60,557 nt of DNA. It comes from Pararhodobacter sp. CCB-MM2. Its GTDB lineage: Bacteria; Pseudomonadota; Alphaproteobacteria; Rhodobacterales; Rhodobacteraceae. Location: the NCBI RefSeq assembly GCF_001691415.1, contig NZ_LRRR01000028.1, forward strand, positions 1 to 60,557, written 5' to 3'. This document shows, piece after piece, positions 8,316-16,643 of this stretch. The notes beneath the pieces were generated by a model. It saw nothing but the letters and a program-made list of their open reading frames with translations, had not been told where the DNA came from and did not search any database. The first letter of the stretch is position 1. Every line of letters starts with the position of its first letter. The position numbers were made by a program, and so were the translations under genes.

Positions 8316-8367
8316 TGCATTCTGGCTGGTGGGACATGGCCGGAGCCAATTTTCTAGCGATGCGCCC

Positions 8368-10551
8368 TCAGAGGAAATAGAAGTCTGATGCATCGAGCGC
8401 AGAGGCATTCACCCCCTGCACCGTGATGCTCAGCGCGTCCACGGAGATCACGGCGTCGCTGCCGATTTGGTCGATCGACAGGTTGGCAAAGCGCTCCGCG
8501 TCGCTGCCACCTGAGACATCCTCGATCAGGATGGTATCGGTGCCGTTCTCGAAATCGACGATGACGTCGCTGCCGTTGGAGGGTGTGAAGCAGAAGGTGT
8601 CCGCCCCGGCCCCGCCGGTGAGTGTATCGTCCCCCGCGCCGCCCCACAGCTCGTCTGCGCCGGCCCCGCCGAACACCTTGTCATTGCCGCCCCCGTTGTA
8701 GATCAGGTCATTGCCGTCGCCGCCTACAAGCGTGTCGGCAAAGCTGCCGGTGCCGGCGTAAATTGTGTCATTGCCACCCCCGCCATGCACGTAATCGGCA
8801 TCGAATCCGCCTCCCAGCACATCGTTGCCGTCCGCGCCATAAAGGATATCGCGGCCCTTACCGGTAAAGGCGGTGTCCGCCGCGCGGCCCGTGACGCTGG
8901 CGGCAATCGCGCCATTGCCGGCGCTGGCATAGGTGGGCGCGCTAGAGCCATCATAGCCACCGGTGATCACCAGATCGTCGCCTGCGCCGGCGTAGATCGT
9001 GTCCTGACCGTCGTCGGAAGTCTCGCCATAGGCGGTGACCCCGTCGAAATAGCCATCGCCCACGGCCAGGTCATCGCCGCCGCCGAGGCCCGCGATATCG
9101 GCCCCCGCGCCGCCAAAGACGCTGTCATCGCCGTTGTCGCCGGCACCGGCCCACATCGTGTCATTGCCGCCAAGGCCGACCACGAGGTCAGAGCCTGTGT
9201 TCCCGATCAGCAAGTTGCCGACATGGTTGCCCATCAGCACGTCATTGCCGGTTCCGCCGCGTGCATTCTCGATGATCGTGCCGCGCGCGATCCACACGTT
9301 GTTGGTGCCCCCTGCCACAGAGGAAGCATAGGTGGGGCGCAGATCGACGCTCTGGCTGGCGCTCATGCCGGAAAGGTTGAAGGTATCGGTGCCACCCGTA
9401 TCGAAGATGGTGAAGCCGATATCTGACCCTACCGAATTCCACAGGCCGGCAACCGGCGTATCGCCATCGAACATGAAGCCCATGGCCTGGCCCAGATAGC
9501 CTGGCACATTGCTGTTCACGCCCCAGGTGGTATTGCCGGTATAGGCCTGCCCTAGCCCGTAGGCGCGCTCCATTGCGATGTAATCGGCGGGCATCGGGGT
9601 GATCGGCTCGAAATAGCTGCCCGTGACCGCAGAGTTCGCTGTCGGGCTGAAATAGCTCATCACCGTGGTCTGGTAGCTGTCATTGGCGTAGAGATTGTCC
9701 TGCCCGTAGGTGGCATTGCCGTCATAGGGCCCGCCATGGCCCAAGCCCAGGGCATGGCCGATTTCGTGGAGATAGGTCGACAGCGAGTAGCTGTTGATCT
9801 CTGCCCCGTAGGCGTTCAGCCAATCGGTGCCGATATTGACGCTGGCCGAGCTGCTGAACCCTTGCGCATCGGCATTGTTGGGGCCGGCAAAGGCGCCGGA
9901 TTGGGTGTCGTCAAAGAGGATCTGCCCACCGTTGGTTACGCCTTGGAAGGTGATGCCCGTGGCAATGCCCCAGGCCTCCAGTGCCCAAGCCGCCAGCTGC
10001 TGGCCCTCGGGCGTCAGGGCTGAGATATTGACGGTGATCACATCGCCCGGTCCTGCGTCGAAGACCCAAGGGGCAGGCTGGCCCCAATCGAGATCCAGCA
10101 TATAGCTGGCGATCTGGTCGAGGTTGAATGTCTCATCGGCGGCCATGATGCGGTAGTCGCCGGTCTCGGAGCCATAGCTCTCTACCCCCAGATAAAAGGC
10201 GCCCGACGTGGTTGGGGTGAAGCTGACGGCGGAGAAATAGTTCTGATCTTGCGGGGAGAGATCATCATTGCTCGCCACCAGCGTGCCAGTGCCGTTGTAG
10301 ATGCCAAGATAGGTATCATAGAGCCCGACAGAAGGCCCCCCCGTGCCATGCACGGCAAACACGTAGGTCTGCCCGGCGATCAGGCTGACACGAACCCAGT
10401 CGGTATCACCGGCACTGGAGATCGCTCCGTCGAAATAATCATCAATGGCAAGGCTGTAGGCAGTGCCGGTGTTACCCGCCGCATCGATGACTTCGCGGGC
10501 CAAGGAACCCGCCTGCCGTGCGGAGGTAGGGCTAGTGATCTGGCTGATCAT
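8368..10551 (-). CDS. Secreted serralysin-like zinc metalloprotease with RTX repeats
   Basis: Predicted extracellular M10 metalloprotease of 727 residues. The zinc site HEIGHALGLGH is at about residue 263 and the Met-turn VMSYF at about 302. A pre-peptidase-like region precedes it (residues 20-130, including GDTDWVRVSLIAGQTYVFAV). After the catalytic domain come many nonapeptide calcium-binding RTX repeats (GGTGNDVLMGN, GGAGADIAGLGGGDD and others, about 430-650). A C-terminal beta domain ends in DFYFL, like the Asp-plus-hydrophobic ending of type I-secreted proteases. There is no N-terminal signal peptide, consistent with an ABC exporter that is not encoded here. The gene lies inside the remains of a second dxs, and its 3' end is duplicated at 6578-6860. 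Confidence 0.93.
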   Translation of the reverse strand: MISQITSPTSARQAGSLAREVIDAAGNTGTAYSLAIDDYFDGAISSAGDTDWVRVSLIAGQTYVFAVHGTGGPSVGLYDTYLGIYNGTGTLVASNDDLSPQDQNYFSAVSFTPTTSGAFYLGVESYGSETGDYRIMAADETFNLDQIASYMLDLDWGQPAPWVFDAGPGDVITVNISALTPEGQQLAAWALEAWGIATGITFQGVTNGGQILFDDTQSGAFAGPNNADAQGFSSSASVNIGTDWLNAYGAEINSYSLSTYLHEIGHALGLGHGGPYDGNATYGQDNLYANDSYQTTVMSYFSPTANSAVTGSYFEPITPMPADYIAMERAYGLGQAYTGNTTWGVNSNVPGYLGQAMGFMFDGDTPVAGLWNSVGSDIGFTIFDTGGTDTFNLSGMSASQSVDLRPTYASSVAGGTNNVWIARGTIIENARGGTGNDVLMGNHVGNLLIGNTGSDLVVGLGGNDTMWAGAGDNGDDSVFGGAGADIAGLGGGDDLAVGDGYFDGVTAYGETSDDGQDTIYAGAGDDLVITGGYDGSSAPTYASAGNGAIAASVTGRAADTAFTGKGRDILYGADGNDVLGGGFDADYVHGGGGNDTIYAGTGSFADTLVGGDGNDLIYNGGGNDKVFGGAGADELWGGAGDDTLTGGAGADTFCFTPSNGSDVIVDFENGTDTILIEDVSGGSDAERFANLSIDQIGSDAVISVDALSITVQGVNASALDASDFYFL

Positions 10552-10685
10552 GAGGGGGTCTCACGGCTGTGGTAATCTGTGCTGTCAAGACATGGCCCAT
10601 AGCTACGGCCTGAGCTTGGGGTGCGAATCTACGGAGCTGTGTGTACGCTGTCCACGGTTTTGGCGGGTTGAGTGGCGGCCCTACG

Positions 10686-10817
10686 TTCGGCTCGATGGTG
10701 CTGCCCGATGTGTTCATCGACCAGGCCTCGTCCGCCTTGTACGAAGTCGCCGGCCTGACCGCCAAGGATATCGACACGAAAGTGCTCAGACTGTTCGGCG
10801 CCGTGCAGATCCGCTGA
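10686..10817 (+). pseudogene. dxs: Relic of a second dxs, downstream piece
   Basis: The last 44 codons of a diverged dxs are still open: GSMVLPDVFIDQAS, then LTAKDIDTKVLRLFGAVQIR, ending in TGA 10815-10817. This matches dxs 5249-5383 closely, including bases after the stop. Together with the piece at 8219-8315 it rebuilds the dxs C-terminus around the inserted metalloprotease segment, with only about 8 bp of dxs missing between them. Confidence 0.85.
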
Positions 10818-11158
10818 CGGTCTGCCTGGGCAACGACGCGGACATGGTGTCTTGCCCGGTGGGTGCCGCGCGTTTTGTGCTGGCCTATATGTCGAGGCGA
10901 ACCGTTCCCGCGCGCTGTCATGAGCGGATGCAGGGTGCTGCGGGTGTCAGAGAGGGTTGCTCACCCTCTCTCGCGCTTATGGTCTGGGCTGCGAATGTGC
11001 TGTTCGATGTGGCATTGCAATATGCGATTCCGCTATCAGTTGCGGTATCTTCGTGGCGCCTTGCTATTTTGCGAGCCCCTGAGGTGGACCCTCAAGGGAT
11101 CAGTCGTTAGGGTGTGCCGTTATCACGCTTGAGGAGCCGCAACGGCGGTTGATTGTGG
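10818..11158 (+). other. Intergenic region with a hairpin before fkbH-like gene
   Basis: No gene is seen. A perfect 9-bp inverted repeat (AGAGAGGGT, loop TGCTC, ACCCTCTCT) lies at 10949-10971. It could be the old terminator of the lost dxs copy or part of the leader of the next gene; there is no T-run. Confidence 0.45.
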
Positions 11159-13000
11159 ATGAGTGAGCAGACCCTACCTGTTTTTGCAGAAAACATCCGT
11201 CTCGTTATCTGGGATCTGGATGAGACTTTCTGGAATGGAACGCTGGAAGAAGGACAGGTGTCCATACCCGCGGCACACATCGAAATCGTCAAGGAGCTGG
11301 CGGCGCGAGGGATTGTTTCTTCAATTTGCTCGAAGAATGATTTCTCCCGTGTCCAGGAGCGTTTGGACGCGGAAGATCTGTGGAAATGGTTTGTGTTCCC
11401 GACCGTTGCATATGCGAACAAGTCCGGTATGATTTCTGCGGTTCTTGAGCAGATGGGATTGCGCGCGCCAACTGTCTTGTTCATCGACGACAATCCTTTT
11501 AATCGAGGTGAAGTGCGCGATCTCGTTGAAGGTATCAATGTCGCGGATGAAGCTATTATCGGGGGGCTTCTTTCGCATCCTCAGATGCAGGGGAAGCCCG
11601 ACCCTGACCTTAGCCGTCTTTCTCGGTATGGCGTTCTACAGGAGAAGCAGGAGGCGATTTCCGCGGCGGAAGTCCCGGAGGATTTCCTGCGGTCTTGTGA
11701 CATCAAGGTTTCGTTTCACTTTGATATTGATGAGAATTTCGAACGGATTCATGATCTCGTCAACCGAACAAATCAGCTGAACTTCACGAAGAAACGCTGG
11801 GATGAAGACATCAACCTCGCCCGTGCGGCTTACCATGACCAGGTGCGCCGAGAGCATACGCGCCACGCCGGGTATGTGAAAGTCCGCGATCGCTTTGGGT
11901 TCTACGGTATCTGTGGCTTCTATGAGATAGCAGGCCCGCGGGTCTTGAACCACTTCTTGTTCTCGTGTCGAGCTTTGAACATGGGGGTGGAGCAGTTTGT
12001 TTATCAGAACATCGGCTTTCCCGGTTTGAAGGTGGTTGGGCCGGTTGCCGGAACGATCCAGCCGAAGGCTCTGGTGGATTGGATTACGATTGTCGATGAT
12101 GCCGAGATCGATACCGAATCTGAGACCGAGCCGAAAGTGCAGGTTTGTTTGCACGGCCCTTGCGAGTTGGCGCAATCAAGTCATTATCTGCGGCCCTATT
12201 TCAACATTGAGGAAGAGTTCCAGTTTCCCAAACAGGGATGGGGGATTTTGCCGCTTGTGAGAAACACGATCCTGGCTGATGAGCTCAGTCAAGCAGGGCT
12301 TTCTTCCTTGGCGGAACTCGGATTGTCCGAGGATTTTGCGGGAATTGATGTGAGTGCTTTGGGAAGCACTTTCTTCGACAATAAATCCGATGTCTTGGTG
12401 TGGAGCTTTTCTCAGGAATTTATTGCGGGACTGTACCGGAGCATCGAGACGAATCTGTGCATTCCGCTTTCGATTGACGGCTTCAATCAGGAGGATTTCA
12501 CGTCCTTCCCTTTCGAGACCATCTCGACGCAGCGAGCTGTGAAGGAGTCTCACTACCGGCAGGTCTCGGGGCATTTTGAGAAAGTGGATGCCGCTTCTGT
12601 TGCGGAGATTTTCGAGAAAGATTTGGCATCTCTTGCCGAGAAAATCGTTCTTGCGTCTCGACCCGTCATCATTGTTGAGCCCTTCGACAACGTGGAGATG
12701 ATTGACCGACCGATCTACAGGGCGAAGGTGGAGCTCAACAAAAAGGTTCGTGCCGCTTTGAGCGCATGTCCCAATGTATCGTTTGTTCCGTTCTCCGCGT
12801 GCGTGGCTGATGGCAGCAAAGAAGTTTCGGCGAACCACTTCCAGAGAAGTTGCTATTTGGAACTGGCGCAGCTCCTGCGAGCAGAGATCAGCCGGGTCTT
12901 GGCTCAGCGGCGGGTCGACAGCGCCGAGGCTGAGCGGTCGACCCCACTCGGGCGCCTGGCTAAACGCATTCTTGGTGGTGCCCGGGGCGGCGGCCGCTGA
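11159..13000 (+). CDS. FkbH-like HAD-IIIC protein with a C-terminal SGNH-like region
   Basis: N-terminal HAD domain with the nucleophile motif IWDLDETFWNGTL (about residues 16-28) and FIDDNPFNRGEV (about 106), followed by the FkbH signature VNRTNQLNFTKKRW (about 202). FkbH proteins load a glyceryl unit from 1,3-bisphosphoglycerate onto a carrier protein in polyketide and related pathways. The last ~280 residues start with VCLHGPCELAQSSHYL and end with SANHFQRSCYLELAQLL, reminiscent of SGNH/DUF6270-type regions. Many FkbH-like proteins carry such a region in front of the HAD instead, so the order is unusual. The start is taken at ATG 11159; a TTG lies two codons upstream. No carrier protein is adjacent, although an NRPS with a PCP lies 9.5 kb downstream. 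Confidence 0.8.
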   Translation: MSEQTLPVFAENIRLVIWDLDETFWNGTLEEGQVSIPAAHIEIVKELAARGIVSSICSKNDFSRVQERLDAEDLWKWFVFPTVAYANKSGMISAVLEQMGLRAPTVLFIDDNPFNRGEVRDLVEGINVADEAIIGGLLSHPQMQGKPDPDLSRLSRYGVLQEKQEAISAAEVPEDFLRSCDIKVSFHFDIDENFERIHDLVNRTNQLNFTKKRWDEDINLARAAYHDQVRREHTRHAGYVKVRDRFGFYGICGFYEIAGPRVLNHFLFSCRALNMGVEQFVYQNIGFPGLKVVGPVAGTIQPKALVDWITIVDDAEIDTESETEPKVQVCLHGPCELAQSSHYLRPYFNIEEEFQFPKQGWGILPLVRNTILADELSQAGLSSLAELGLSEDFAGIDVSALGSTFFDNKSDVLVWSFSQEFIAGLYRSIETNLCIPLSIDGFNQEDFTSFPFETISTQRAVKESHYRQVSGHFEKVDAASVAEIFEKDLASLAEKIVLASRPVIIVEPFDNVEMIDRPIYRAKVELNKKVRAALSACPNVSFVPFSACVADGSKEVSANHFQRSCYLELAQLLRAEISRVLAQRRVDSAEAERSTPLGRLAKRILGGARGGGR

Positions 13001-13016
13001 CGGTTTGGGGTGGCTT

Positions 13017-13032
13017 GAGGGATCATTCCCTC
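13017..13032. terminator. Hairpin between convergent genes
   Basis: GAGGGA-TCAT-TCCCTC sits exactly where the fkbH-like gene (ends 13000) and the leftward transporter gene (ends 13023) converge. It overlaps the transporter stop codon. A shared terminator role is inferred; no T-run is present. Confidence 0.4.
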
Positions 13033-13355
13033 GGGCCGCTTTGCATCACTAGAACTGCTGCCAGCGCCAGCCCGAGACCGACGATCTCGCGCCAGCCCAG
13101 TGGCTCGCGGAACACAAAGAAGCCCAAACCCGCCAGCAAGATCAACGTTGCTGCCGAGTAGAACACTCCGATCTCGGCCAATGAATGGGAGCGCATCAGG
13201 AAGAACCAGCCGATGGCCGGGATCCCGTAGAGCAAAGCGCCGATGAAGAAGGCCGGCGCCCGGAGGCCCGAGGCATGGTTTGATGCCAGCTTGATGCTGT
13301 AATCGCCGATCAGGGTGAGCAGGGTGATCACGATGAGAATGGCCGTGGTTTGCAT
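13023..13355 (-). CDS. Small DMT/EamA- or SMR-like four-helix membrane protein
   Basis: A 110-residue protein with four predicted membrane helices: TAILIVITLLTLIGDYSIKL, then a segment around APAFFIGALLYGIPAIGWFF, one around GVFYSAATLILLAGLGFFVF, and IVGLGLALAAVLVM. The layout matches half-size members of the drug/metabolite transporter superfamily, which dimerise to export small cations, lipid-linked sugars or metabolites. FREPLGWREIVG before the last helix is the familiar DMT loop. An AGAGGA ribosome site precedes ATG 13355 by about 5 bp. No partner gene is adjacent, so it may act as a homodimer. Substrate is unknown. Confidence 0.78.
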   Translation of the reverse strand: MQTTAILIVITLLTLIGDYSIKLASNHASGLRAPAFFIGALLYGIPAIGWFFLMRSHSLAEIGVFYSAATLILLAGLGFFVFREPLGWREIVGLGLALAAVLVMQSGPRE

Positions 13356-14287
13356 GTTTATCCTCTGGTGCCTACGGGGGGATACCCGTCAGGAAATGAG
13401 GATCGCGATGGCCGACCGGCCTGCTGCCTTCAGGCAGGGCCGGTTGCGGAGGGTTGGGGTTCTGCTTTCTGGCCGTTCGTAATAGGGGCCGGGATCTCAG
13501 CGGGATCAAAAAACAAAAGACCGGCAACAATCCCGCGAAGCAAACGCGGGCAACGCAATCGGTGAAAGAAATTCTGTCGAAACCGGCATTCTCGAATATC
13601 ATGCCGTGTGCAGAGAGGATTGCCTGAATCTGACCGAGTGCCAAGCCTTTTTGATGCCAACCGGCCTCTATGGTCGGGCGGTTTGCGGGGGCGGACGGAT
13701 CGGGAAGCAGCGGGGTCTTGGTCCTGGGCGGGGGCGCACAACGGGCAGGACCGTCCTGCCGCTTTTGCTCCGTTTGGGTTTGGGGCGCGATCATGCGCAT
13801 GACGCGGGCGTCGATGTCGGTCCCGCTTCTGCTGCCGTCTGGTCAGCGACCCGCTGAGCATTGCTTTGCCCCCTCTATGCGGCGCGGAAAGAGAGCCGGA
13901 TTACAGCTGGGGCGTGCCCTTGCAGCCGCACCGCGTGGCTGCGAGGCCTCCGTCATGAGCGCGGTGTCCAGCGGAAGGCTCTTTGATGTGGCTTTTGGCG
14001 GTGCTGCGTGGTGTGTGGACCTGGATGGCCGGCCATGTCGATGAGAAGACACACCTCTGGGTGCACCGGAAACCGTAAGCCCCCCTTGAGGGGAGAGGCC
14101 TTTGCAGTAAGAGGCACTCGGAAGACCGAAGCGTGCTCGAAACGAAATGACGGCTTCGAGCCCGACCTTGCACCTATCAAGTCGCGCGTTGCTTCGCTGC
14201 TCCAGGCCGCGGCATGATTCTTGCAAATGGGACAAAGATTGATATATTTGCTATACAAATAACAGATCATATCTGGGGTAGCGGCTT
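13356..14287 (+). other. Long intergenic region with a terminator-like hairpin
   Basis: About 930 bp without a gene I can support. Frames exist on both strands, but all are rich in Arg/Pro or otherwise unnatural; the best (minus 13372-13800) has one hydrophobic stretch and no family. A GC-rich hairpin at about 14077-14103 ends in TGAGGGGAGAGGCCTT. The same 16 bases recur at 15841-15856 on the other side of the RES module. Confidence 0.4.
14246..14260. promoter_or_regulatory. Palindrome in the promoter of the RES toxin-antitoxin operon
   Basis: ATTTG-CTATA-CAAAT is a perfect 5-bp-arm inverted repeat in an AT-rich pocket 28 bp before the antitoxin start. Its position suits an operator bound by the antitoxin. 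This is inferred from symmetry and position. Confidence 0.45.
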
Positions 14288-14989
14288 ATGCATTTCCTCT
14301 TGCAGACTGAAGAGGACGTCACTGCCATCGTCGCTGAGGCGACGGAAGGTGCCTATGGCGCATGCCACGTCATGAGCTACGAGCATCTCGAGGTTCATGC
14401 CACTCAAAGCGGTATGCTTATGGTTTTTGTTGGGGATCTCGAGGGCCCGGAGCACCTGCCTGAACGCCAAAAGGCGAGCCGTTTCGCTGAGGCGGCGGAA
14501 GCGGCCCTCTCGCTCGAGCTGGATGCGCTCGCCGACGGTTATCGCAGGCTGATCCGGGAGAGCCTTCCCTCTGGCCGCAACCTTGCCGTCAAGACGGCGC
14601 TGAACCGGGTTCGGGTACAGGAGCAGTTCCTGGCCGGGCTGGATATGGCCGATCAGGCTGACGCATGCGAGTTGCTGCGACTGTCGAAATCGAACCCATC
14701 CGCGACCCTGCGGCGCGTGGAGGATCGCGGCGAGCTCATCCGCATTGACCGGGACGGACGCCCTTCTTATCCGCTCTTTCAGTTCGATGTGGAGAACGGG
14801 CGCATTTATCCGGTGATCCGCGAGATCAACCGTCTTCGCCCAGAGGCATGGAGCAATTTCCGTCTGTGCTATTGGATGGGCCGCAAGCATGCCGATTTCG
14901 GGCGGGCGCCCGCGGAACTCCTGGGGAAGGCAGATGCAGAGATCATCGACGCTTTCCGGCGGGCTATCGAGCCAGTGGTGCATGGCTGA
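14288..14989 (+). CDS. Antitoxin-like partner of a RES-domain toxin (MbcA/ParS/Xre-type C-terminus)
   Basis: A 233-residue protein directly upstream of a RES toxin gene and overlapping it by one base. The C-terminal part (NRLRPEAWSNFRLCYWMGRK, then GRAPAELLGKADAEIIDAFR) fits the MbcA/ParS/Xre toxin-binding domain (formerly DUF2384). The middle part (DACELLRLSKSNPSATLRRV then YPLFQFDVENGRIYPVI) resembles the DNA-binding helix-turn-helix and linker of such antitoxins. The first ~100 residues have no recognised domain and make it longer than typical RES antitoxins of 120-170 residues. A GGGG ribosome-like site precedes ATG 14288. It is expected to neutralise the toxin and repress its own promoter, which carries a palindrome. 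Confidence 0.72.
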   Translation: MHFLLQTEEDVTAIVAEATEGAYGACHVMSYEHLEVHATQSGMLMVFVGDLEGPEHLPERQKASRFAEAAEAALSLELDALADGYRRLIRESLPSGRNLAVKTALNRVRVQEQFLAGLDMADQADACELLRLSKSNPSATLRRVEDRGELIRIDRDGRPSYPLFQFDVENGRIYPVIREINRLRPEAWSNFRLCYWMGRKHADFGRAPAELLGKADAEIIDAFRRAIEPVVHG

Positions 14990-15654
14990 TGTCGGCAATG
15001 ATCGTCATTGAGATAGCGGAACCGGCGCCGGGAAACTTTCGAGCTCCGCTCTCCAGGGAGCTGCCAGCCGGCACGGAGCTGCACCGGATCCATCATGGCG
15101 ATTACGGGTCCTGTCAGTTCAACGAGACGGCTCACGGCAATGCGCGCTTCTCCCCGATCCGCGATGCGCGGGGCGCTATCATCCCGACCATTTATGCCGG
15201 TCAGTCCTTTCGTTGTGCGAGCTGCGAGATCATCTTGCGCGCGCCAGATGCGGCCCCGGACCCCGGCGCGCTGACGGTGGTGTCTCCACAGGACTTCGAG
15301 GCTTATCAGCACTCTGCAATTCAGACCAGGCGGGACCTGCAGCTGGTCGACCTGACCGCGTTGGGGCAGCGCGCGGTGGGGGTAATGGGCAATGCGCTGC
15401 TCAGCGGCGGCACGCTCCGCTATCCGTCGACACGGGCCTGGGCGGAGGCCATCCACAGCCATGTGAGATGGGCGGAAGGGATTTTCTACACCTCGTACCA
15501 GTGCGGTCCTGAATTTGCGATGGTGCTCTTCGGAGATCGCTGCCCCGACACCTTGGATGAGATTGCGCCAGCGCGTCCGGTACGCGCGGCCTCGGTCGAG
15601 GACGAGATCCGCGCGATCGGGGAAATGATCGGGATCGAATACGTCGACATCTGA
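14989..15654 (+). CDS. RES-domain toxin (NAD-depleting family)
   Basis: A 221-residue protein with the RES domain. The HRIHHGDYGSCQFNETAHGN segment leads into ARFSPIRDARGAIIPTIYAG and SFRCASCEIILR, which supply the Arg, Glu and Ser positions the family is named for. Characterised RES toxins (MbcT, ParT and relatives) destroy NAD+ or ADP-ribosylate targets; this one may do the same. The start ATG at 14989 overlaps the antitoxin stop (ATGA), indicating coupling. An earlier in-frame start lies inside the antitoxin gene and is rejected. Confidence 0.86.
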   Translation: MSAMIVIEIAEPAPGNFRAPLSRELPAGTELHRIHHGDYGSCQFNETAHGNARFSPIRDARGAIIPTIYAGQSFRCASCEIILRAPDAAPDPGALTVVSPQDFEAYQHSAIQTRRDLQLVDLTALGQRAVGVMGNALLSGGTLRYPSTRAWAEAIHSHVRWAEGIFYTSYQCGPEFAMVLFGDRCPDTLDEIAPARPVRAASVEDEIRAIGEMIGIEYVDI

Positions 15655-15827
15655 CCATATATAGGGCTTCAGGGCGCAATCATCGGGAGCGCTGACCCGG
15701 CTGGACATGTGTCCTGGTTCTTCACGACTTGGTCGGAGCCGCAGTTGGCCGAAGTGCGACCCTGACGGAAGATCATCGACAGGATCCGACAGGTCGGCGA
15801 GGATGATCTGCCGAACCATTTAATGCA

Positions 15828-15857
15828 AAAGGCCCCTCCTTGAGGGGAGAGGCCTTC
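15828..15857 (-). terminator. Terminator of the Flp pilin gene
   Basis: On the minus strand AAGGCCTCTCCCC, a short loop and GGAGGGGCCTTTT form an imperfect hairpin followed by a short T-run, just after the pilin stop at 15888. Read rightward it could also serve the RES toxin gene. Confidence 0.65.
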
Positions 15858-15887
15858 TTCACTCGTACCGGTAACTCAAGGCACACT

Positions 15888-16121
15888 TTACTCCACAACA
15901 ACGACGGTGCTTCCGTTCGTTCCCAACGTGCCGAGGGACACAACGGAAGCGTTGGTCAGCGACGTTGAGATCTCTGTGCCGAGGGCGTTTGTGCCGGTGC
16001 GGACACTTGAGATGACGGCAATGCCGAGGCCAACGATGGCGGCGGTTAGAACGACCCAATCCACAGTTACGGCACCAGATTCGTCCGTGCAGAATGCCCA
16101 AAGTTTCTTAATAGCAGCCAA
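15888..16121 (-). CDS. Orphan Flp/Fap-type (type IVb) pilin
   Basis: A 77-residue pilin-like protein. The short N-terminal leader KKLWAFCTDESGAVTVDWV contains the Gly-Ala-Val-Thr processing region with the Glu/Asp placing typical of alphaproteobacterial Flp pilins, followed by the hydrophobic helix LTAAIVGLGIAVISSV. Such pilins are cleaved by TadV/CpaA and assembled by the Tad machine. The start is TTG 16121, supported by GGGAGGA about 7 bp upstream. The C-terminal tail is rich in Ser, Thr and Val. No tad genes are in the window, so this copy is isolated; it may be an extra subunit. Confidence 0.78.
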   Translation of the reverse strand: MAAIKKLWAFCTDESGAVTVDWVVLTAAIVGLGIAVISSVRTGTNALGTEISTSLTNASVVSLGTLGTNGSTVVVVE

Positions 16122-16207
16122 AGAAGATCCTCCCGTCGAGATGCAGTTCTGATGTCGGGGGCTGCAACGCCTTGCGCTGCCTTCCCTGACAAGGCCAGAA
16201 TGATTGG

Positions 16208-16222
16208 TTAACAGGGTGTTAA
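16208..16222. promoter_or_regulatory. Palindrome upstream of the Flp pilin gene
   Basis: TTAACA-GGG-TGTTAA is a perfect inverted repeat about 87 bp before the pilin start, in an AT-rich patch. It may be a regulator binding site; the regulator is unknown. Confidence 0.4.
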
Positions 16223-16643
16223 TTTGCGCTGATTGCGGAAGTTTCTGGATTTATCCCGGGCGCAAATGTGATCTGTTTTCGCCTCTTTGGCTGCTCGCAG
16301 GCCCACCTTGATCCCCAGATGCCGTCGAAATGCGCAGTCGGAGGCGGTGACATCATCAAAGCCGAGGGGCACGACCCGTTCGAGGCTTGCTTAGGTGCGT
16401 GTGCGTGCCTTCCGCCAGGTTAGATGCCCAGCCGACGAAATCTCTTCCGGGCTGATCGATTTTGACTTCGTGGTTCATAGAGGCAAAATGGCATGACGCT
16501 CGACACGCAACAAATCTCTTCCCCATGGGGACATCACAAGCACCATGATGTTCTGCTGCGCCGCATGTGGGCACTGTCTTGTAGGTCTGCGGCCTCAGGG
16601 CGTGCTTCGCCCGAGCGTGCATCGCCCGAGGCGCGGACGTCTC
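16223..16643 (-). other. Intergenic region upstream of the pilin promoter
   Basis: No gene is seen between the pilin promoter region and the small membrane protein gene. Several short overlapping frames are present on both strands without protein character. Confidence 0.4.

Noticed and set aside
13372..13800. Minus-strand frame of 142 residues upstream of the small transporter
   Set aside because: It has one hydrophobic stretch and suitable placing, but the rest is low-complexity Pro/Arg sequence and no ribosome site is seen.
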